From Vulcanimicrobiota bacterium (GTDB taxonomy: Bacteria > Vulcanimicrobiota > Vulcanimicrobiia > Vulcanimicrobiales > Vulcanimicrobiaceae), in the NCBI GenBank assembly GCA_030038335.1, contig JASHPC010000219.1, positions 1 to 8,760 on the forward strand: a stretch of DNA of 8,760 nucleotides, read 5' to 3'. The notes beneath the pieces were generated by a model that worked only from the letters and a program-made list of their open reading frames with translations, was not told where the DNA came from and did no database searches. This document shows positions 5,194-8,760 of this stretch, piece after piece (position 1 is the stretch's first letter; each line of letters starts with the position of its first letter). The translations under genes were made by a program, and so were the position numbers.

Positions 5194-6684
5194 CTATTGC
5201 TTCTTGTAGTAGGCCGCTTCGCGATGCGGATCGCGGCGCGGAACGAGTCCCGACACGAATCGGCCGATGCGCTGCCAAACGCTCAGGCGAGTAATTCCAT
5301 CCACCGGTTGCGAGTTGCGAATGCTCGCCAGCGGCACGGCGATGACGTCGTGCGTTCCGCCGTCGACGAGCGATGCGTTCACGATGATAGGCGATCCCGT
5401 GTTGAACTTCATGTCCGTGGCGATGTGGCCGACCGCGCGACCGCTGCTGGCATCGACGGCCCACAGATTGCCGCCGTGATCGCCGAAGTAGAGCACGCCG
5501 TTTTCGGCGGCGATGCCTCCTTTAACGGCGCCTCTGACGCGCAGCTGCCAAAGCACGCGGCCGTGCAAATCGAGCGCGGTTACATACGGGGCGACAGCGC
5601 TTCCCAGATACACGCGTCCGCGGTAGACGAGCGGAATTGCAGCTTGATTGTACGGCGGGACGGCTCCCGTATCCGCGACGAGCGTTGTTTCCCACAAGAG
5701 GCGTCCCGTGCGCTTTTCGAGTGCGAAGACGTGCTGCTGCGCGCGCGACATCTGCGTTACGGACCATCCGAACTGTCCCGGCGCGAGCGGAACGAGGTAC
5801 ATGCCGATGATTGCGTTCGGCGTCAACGCGAGCGGCTCGTCGCCGAGCGCGCCGGCGAACGGACTAAAGCGATGCTCCCAAACGAGCTTTCCGTCTGGCG
5901 CGCGCAGCGCGTACACGGCGTTCTCGAAGCGACCGGTCAGGTAGAGATGCCCGTCTCCGCCGTCGGCAACGCTCGTCATCGAGAACGTCGTATCGTACTG
6001 CGAATCCCATCGAAACGTGCCGTCGCGCGCCGAGAGCGCGAGGACGGTGCCATTGCCATCTGCTGCAACGAGTGTGTTTCCGACGAGCGTCTCCGACGGC
6101 ATGCCCGTGCCGTCGAGTCCGCCCCACCACGATTCGATACCGGTCGCACCGTCGATCGCCTCTACCTTGTTCATGCCATCGCCGACGTACGATACGTGCG
6201 GCGGATAATACATCGTCGCTTTAGCGTTGCCTATACCGACGTATATGAGGTGCCCCAGATATGCCGGTTGGGACATGATCTGATTTTCGGCTCGGTATCG
6301 CCAGCGCACGGTTCCAGTAGCGCCGTCGATCGCATAGAGGTGGTCGTCGTTCGACGAGACGAGCACGGTCGTGCCCATGACCGTCGGGGAAGACGAGATG
6401 CCTCCGGTCGCAACGCGCCACGCAAATGCGTTCGGGAGGTCGCGATTAGCGACGACGACATTCAGTCCGCCGCCAAGACGAAACTGTCTCCACGCATGCT
6501 CGACGCGTGAATGGAACGTCGTAACCGAGGGGTCGGCGCGCTCGACGTCAGAGGTCGGGAACGTTCGTTCGCCGGCGCAGGCCGAGCATAGAACAAGCAA
6601 TGCTGCGCACGTTAGGGCCTTTCCATGACGATCACGCTGTGGCCGGCATGATCCTCGAGAAAAGCCAAGCCCTCGGTCATCCAA
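5194..6684 (-). CDS. PQQ-type beta-propeller (BamB-like) putative lipoprotein
   Basis: This protein of up to 496 residues is built from PQQ-like propeller blades. Repeated strands have the pattern SSPTVMGTTVLVSSNDDHLYAID / GATGTVRWRY and VLALSARDGTFRWDS (as at residues about 98-130 and 213-228), with others at VYALRAPDGKLVWEH, VFALEKRTGRLLWET, VTALDLHGRVLWQL and LWAVDASSGRAVG. A hydrophobic segment (ALTCAALLVLCSAC, 23-36) ends in a possible lipobox with Cys36, so it is probably exported and lipid-anchored. Such propellers act as assembly scaffolds (BamB) or in quinoprotein dehydrogenases; no dehydrogenase signature was seen, and function is unassigned. The ATG at 6684 overlaps the small upstream gene by 73 bp and gives an unusually long 22-residue n-region. 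No other standard start precedes the signal segment, so the start is uncertain. Confidence 0.87.
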   Translation of the reverse strand: MDDRGLGFSRGSCRPQRDRHGKALTCAALLVLCSACAGERTFPTSDVERADPSVTTFHSRVEHAWRQFRLGGGLNVVVANRDLPNAFAWRVATGGISSSPTVMGTTVLVSSNDDHLYAIDGATGTVRWRYRAENQIMSQPAYLGHLIYVGIGNAKATMYYPPHVSYVGDGMNKVEAIDGATGIESWWGGLDGTGMPSETLVGNTLVAADGNGTVLALSARDGTFRWDSQYDTTFSMTSVADGGDGHLYLTGRFENAVYALRAPDGKLVWEHRFSPFAGALGDEPLALTPNAIIGMYLVPLAPGQFGWSVTQMSRAQQHVFALEKRTGRLLWETTLVADTGAVPPYNQAAIPLVYRGRVYLGSAVAPYVTALDLHGRVLWQLRVRGAVKGGIAAENGVLYFGDHGGNLWAVDASSGRAVGHIATDMKFNTGSPIIVNASLVDGGTHDVIAVPLASIRNSQPVDGITRLSVWQRIGRFVSGLVPRRDPHREAAYYKKQ

Positions 6685-6827
6685 TGATCGAGGCCGCCGC
6701 TCGAATGACGTGCTACCTCACGCGCGACGTGCGCGCGCTCCTTGAGCCACCGGAGCTCGGCCCGAGTCGTCGTAGGATAGACCGCGACGTTGCAGTCTTC
6801 ACAAAAGTATCCGTAGCGCACGTGCAT
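6612..6827 (-). CDS. Small CxxC hypothetical protein
   Basis: I do not recognise this 71-residue protein. It begins MHVRYGYFCEDCNVAVYP, with one CxxC pair (YFCEDC, residues 9-12), continues with a charged helical stretch (AELRWLKERAHVAREVARH) and ends AGHSVIVMERP. A single CxxC plus scattered His residues could form half of a zinc site, perhaps in a dimer. The ATG at 6827 lies only about 8 nt past the predicted transcription start, so it may be translated almost leaderless; no clear ribosome binding site is seen. Starts at 6851 or 6869 are possible in frame but lie in or before the -10 element. Its 3' end overlaps the open frame of the beta-propeller gene by 73 bp, implying co-transcription. 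Confidence 0.6.
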   Translation of the reverse strand: MHVRYGYFCEDCNVAVYPTTTRAELRWLKERAHVAREVARHSSGGLDHWMTEGLAFLEDHAGHSVIVMERP

Positions 6828-6841
6828 TAAGACTCGCTGAG

Positions 6842-6850
6842 AGTATAGCA
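6842..6850 (-). promoter_or_regulatory. Extended -10 promoter for the CxxC / beta-propeller genes
   Basis: The minus strand reads TGCTATACT, an extended -10 with five of six matches to TATAAT. No good -35 is seen at 17 bp because that space is taken up by the GC hairpin of the preceding gene, which fits extended -10 promoters that can do without one. Transcription would start near 6835, close to the ATG at 6827. Confidence 0.5.
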
Positions 6851-6855
6851 TGCAC

Positions 6856-6885
6856 GAGGCCCCGGGCATCGCTGCCCGGGGCCTC
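6856..6885 (-). terminator. Strong GC hairpin after the TonB-dependent receptor gene
   Basis: A perfect 13-bp inverted repeat (GAGGCCCCGGGCA and its complement) with a four-base TCGC loop lies 25 bp beyond the receptor stop. On the minus strand it has no T-run, being followed by GTGCATGC and then the -10 of the next gene; on the plus strand TGTTTCT follows. It probably ends receptor transcription as a U-less hairpin and insulates the next promoter. Confidence 0.65.
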
Positions 6886-6909
6886 TGTTTCTAGACCTCG
6901 ACGTTCGGT

Positions 6910-8760
6910 TTAGAGATGAATCTGCGCCGAGATGTAGAGGGTGAAGGGAACGAAACCGCCCTGCGTGTTGTTCGCCTTCGGACCATACGAGTACGCCTCG
7001 TACGCGGGCTGCGCGACACCGTTTGCCGTTACGTCGTTCGCACTTGAGCCGTTGTAGAAGTTCGCGGTATACAGCCCGTTTGCGCCATAGCCGCAGATGT
7101 ACTGTCCCGGCGGATATGCGGTCGTCCAGGGCTCCGACGAACCGCCGAAGCAGGTGTGGAAGAGATCCGCAGCCGTCAGTTGGATTCGCACACTCGGACT
7201 CACATCGTACGTCGCTTGGATGTTGCCGACGACGATATTGGGTTCGGTGTACTCGCCAATGCCGGTGAAGTGCCCCGTCTGCGGGTTCGGAATGTAGAGG
7301 TAGCCGAACGGTCCGCCACCGACGTTGTACATCGTGGTGTAGTCACAGTTCTCCGAACCAGGGACGACGCCAGTGTCGCTCTGGTTCAGCCCGCAGACGC
7401 GGGGATCGAGGCCAGTGACGTCGAGCGGGCCGCCATACGGCGTTCCCGATTCCCATTGCAGCGACGGGGTGATTGCAAACTTGTCGTGACGCCAGTTGAG
7501 AATCACCGAGGCGACGTACGGCGAGTTGTAAAAGCCCATGTCGCTGTTCACGCCGCCGACTCCGAGCGCGGTTCCACCTTGCGGATACCACGCGTTTTCG
7601 GAAAGCAGCGCCTGTTCCGGCATGTTGTAGTACGGATTGGCAACATCGTCGACACCAGAACACGTTGGATCGGGGTTGTTCTGACCGGGGTTCGCCGGGT
7701 TAGGCGTTCCAGCGTCAAAGCACGCCGGGCCACCGCCCGCCTTCGTAAGCCCGTTGTAATCCGAGATCGCTGTATTGATCTGGGAGATCTGCGTGCGGCC
7801 GAGTAGATTCTGGAACTTCACGAGCGATTGCGTATACGTGAAGTTCAGCAAGCCTGCGAAGCCGTTGGAGTTGAAATCGCCGTCTGCCAGCGAGACTTCC
7901 ACGCCGTAGTTCTCGGCCTCACCGACCGGAATCTGCGTTACGAAGCCGGCGCCGATAAACGACTGCTGCTCCCAGTTAGACGTGTTCGAAAAGAAGGGCG
8001 TGACCTTCACGCTCCAGTTCGTTCTTGGGAATCGGTGCTCGATCGAGACGCTGTACTGTCCCGACGACTCACCCGCGATCGGGTGGAACGGCGAGAAGAA
8101 ACCCGAGTCCATGAAGTTCGCCCACAGGTTGGCGGGGCTGCCGCCAAAGTAGACGTACTGCACGGCCGCAGTGAGCGGCGGCTCGGCGTAGCGGCCGGCG
8201 TCGATGCGCCAAACCGTGTTCGGATCCGACTGGAACGTTGCCGAAAATCGCGGCTCCCAGTAGTACATCTCGTAGTAGTCGGGTGACGCATCCGTGAAAT
8301 ACGGATGACCGTTTTGACCGTCGGGATGAACGAACTGGTACGTGTGTGTGCCAATCGTTACGTCGGCGTTACTGCAGTTGCTGTAATACTCGACCGGTGC
8401 GGGCGGAAAGACGCCCGGGCCGAGCGCTTGGACCGCGACGCCGAGCGTCGGGTTCCAGCACGCGTACTGGCGCAGCTCCTGCGCGTAGAAGTCGTTCTGA
8501 CCTCCCGTCGAGTTGCCCATTTGATAGCCGAAGTTGTCGTAGCGAAGGCTCATGTTGATCGAGAGACGATCGGTCGGGTGCCACTGATCGGAGATCATGT
8601 AGTTGGAGAAATGTGGAACGACCGTGTTGTACGTGCCCGAGGCGTCGTAGTTCCAAAGCGTTGACCACGCTGCTCCAGCTGCCGAAGCTGCGCCCGTGAC
8701 GACTGGCTCGCCGACGTAGTTGCTGACCAAAGCGTTGCTCGTGTAGCTGTTACCGCTCGG
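6910..8760 (-). CDS. TonB-dependent outer-membrane receptor, C-terminal barrel (N-terminus off the window)
   Basis: The last 616 residues of a large outer-membrane beta-barrel are visible; the frame is open to the right edge, so any start within the window is an artefact. The protein is rich in Tyr, Trp, Asn, Gly and Ser and shows alternating barrel strands, for example LSINMSLRYDNFGY, YEMYYWEPRFSATFQSD, WSVKVTPFFSNTS, AENYGVEVSLADGDF, GFAGLLNFTYTQSLV, ASVILNWRHDKFAITPSLQWE, and the terminal FTLYISAQIHL. These resemble the long-loop, Oar-like receptors that follow a carboxypeptidase-regulatory-like domain; that domain and the plug would be in the missing part. Such receptors import or bind large ligands using TonB energy; the ligand is not predictable here. 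Several Cys residues lie in predicted extracellular loops (CWNP, CSGVDD, CFGGSS, YICGYG). The final residue is Leu, not the common Phe. A strong hairpin follows the stop. Confidence 0.88.
   Translation of the reverse strand, partial: PSGNSYTSNALVSNYVGEPVVTGAASAAGAAWSTLWNYDASGTYNTVVPHFSNYMISDQWHPTDRLSINMSLRYDNFGYQMGNSTGGQNDFYAQELRQYACWNPTLGVAVQALGPGVFPPAPVEYYSNCSNADVTIGTHTYQFVHPDGQNGHPYFTDASPDYYEMYYWEPRFSATFQSDPNTVWRIDAGRYAEPPLTAAVQYVYFGGSPANLWANFMDSGFFSPFHPIAGESSGQYSVSIEHRFPRTNWSVKVTPFFSNTSNWEQQSFIGAGFVTQIPVGEAENYGVEVSLADGDFNSNGFAGLLNFTYTQSLVKFQNLLGRTQISQINTAISDYNGLTKAGGGPACFDAGTPNPANPGQNNPDPTCSGVDDVANPYYNMPEQALLSENAWYPQGGTALGVGGVNSDMGFYNSPYVASVILNWRHDKFAITPSLQWESGTPYGGPLDVTGLDPRVCGLNQSDTGVVPGSENCDYTTMYNVGGGPFGYLYIPNPQTGHFTGIGEYTEPNIVVGNIQATYDVSPSVRIQLTAADLFHTCFGGSSEPWTTAYPPGQYICGYGANGLYTANFYNGSSANDVTANGVAQPAYEAYSYGPKANNTQGGFVPFTLYISAQIHL

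Noticed and set aside
5197..6510. 437-residue plus-strand open frame opposite the propeller gene
   Set aside because: The product is Arg- and His-rich with no recognisable fold, and the opposite frame has clear propeller repeats.
1..8760. CRISPR arrays, tRNA or rRNA genes, insertion sequences, phage genes
   Set aside because: I saw no regularly spaced repeats, tRNA-like cloverleaf, transposase or phage structural gene; the only repeat is the 2 x 19-bp pair near 1300.

Overview
The window is GC-rich and gene-dense, and all but two of its genes lie on the minus strand. It carries a TonB-dependent outer-membrane receptor, so the cell appears to be diderm. However, its LexA operators look like the CGAAC-N4-GTTCG boxes of Firmicutes and Actinobacteria, not proteobacterial ones. 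That mix suggests a diderm from the Terrabacteria side of the tree; an Eremiobacterota (WPS-2)-like genome is my best guess, but nothing here proves the taxonomy.

Layout, left to right. (1) 1-934, minus: the 5' three quarters of panC (pantothenate synthetase), overlapped by 4 bp by a small stand-alone FHA-domain gene upstream. (2) 1051-1269, plus: a 72-residue protein of unknown function, followed by a tandem 19-bp intergenic repeat that runs into the 3' end of the next gene. (3) 1321-4645, minus: a tight four-gene run, lexA, a lactose/cellobiose-type PTS EIIC permease, a methionine gamma-lyase-family PLP enzyme and a PilZ protein. The first three genes overlap. (4) 4646-4850: a divergent control region with three LexA-box-like sites. 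(5) 4851-5132, plus: a small membrane-anchored LysM protein with its own promoter, RBS and terminator. (6) 5194-6827, minus: a PQQ-type beta-propeller putative lipoprotein, overlapped by a small CxxC protein. (7) 6910-8760, minus: the C-terminal 616 residues of a TonB-dependent receptor running off the right edge.

The most notable unit is the centre. A divergent lexA / small TM-LysM pair with shared SOS boxes has the same layout as lexA-yneA in Bacillus and lexA-Rv2719c (chiZ) in Mycobacterium, where the LysM protein is a DNA-damage-induced regulator of cell division. I infer that the 93-residue LysM protein is an SOS division inhibitor of this type in a diderm. LexA would repress both it and its own gene, and possibly also the overlapping EIIC and gamma-lyase genes.
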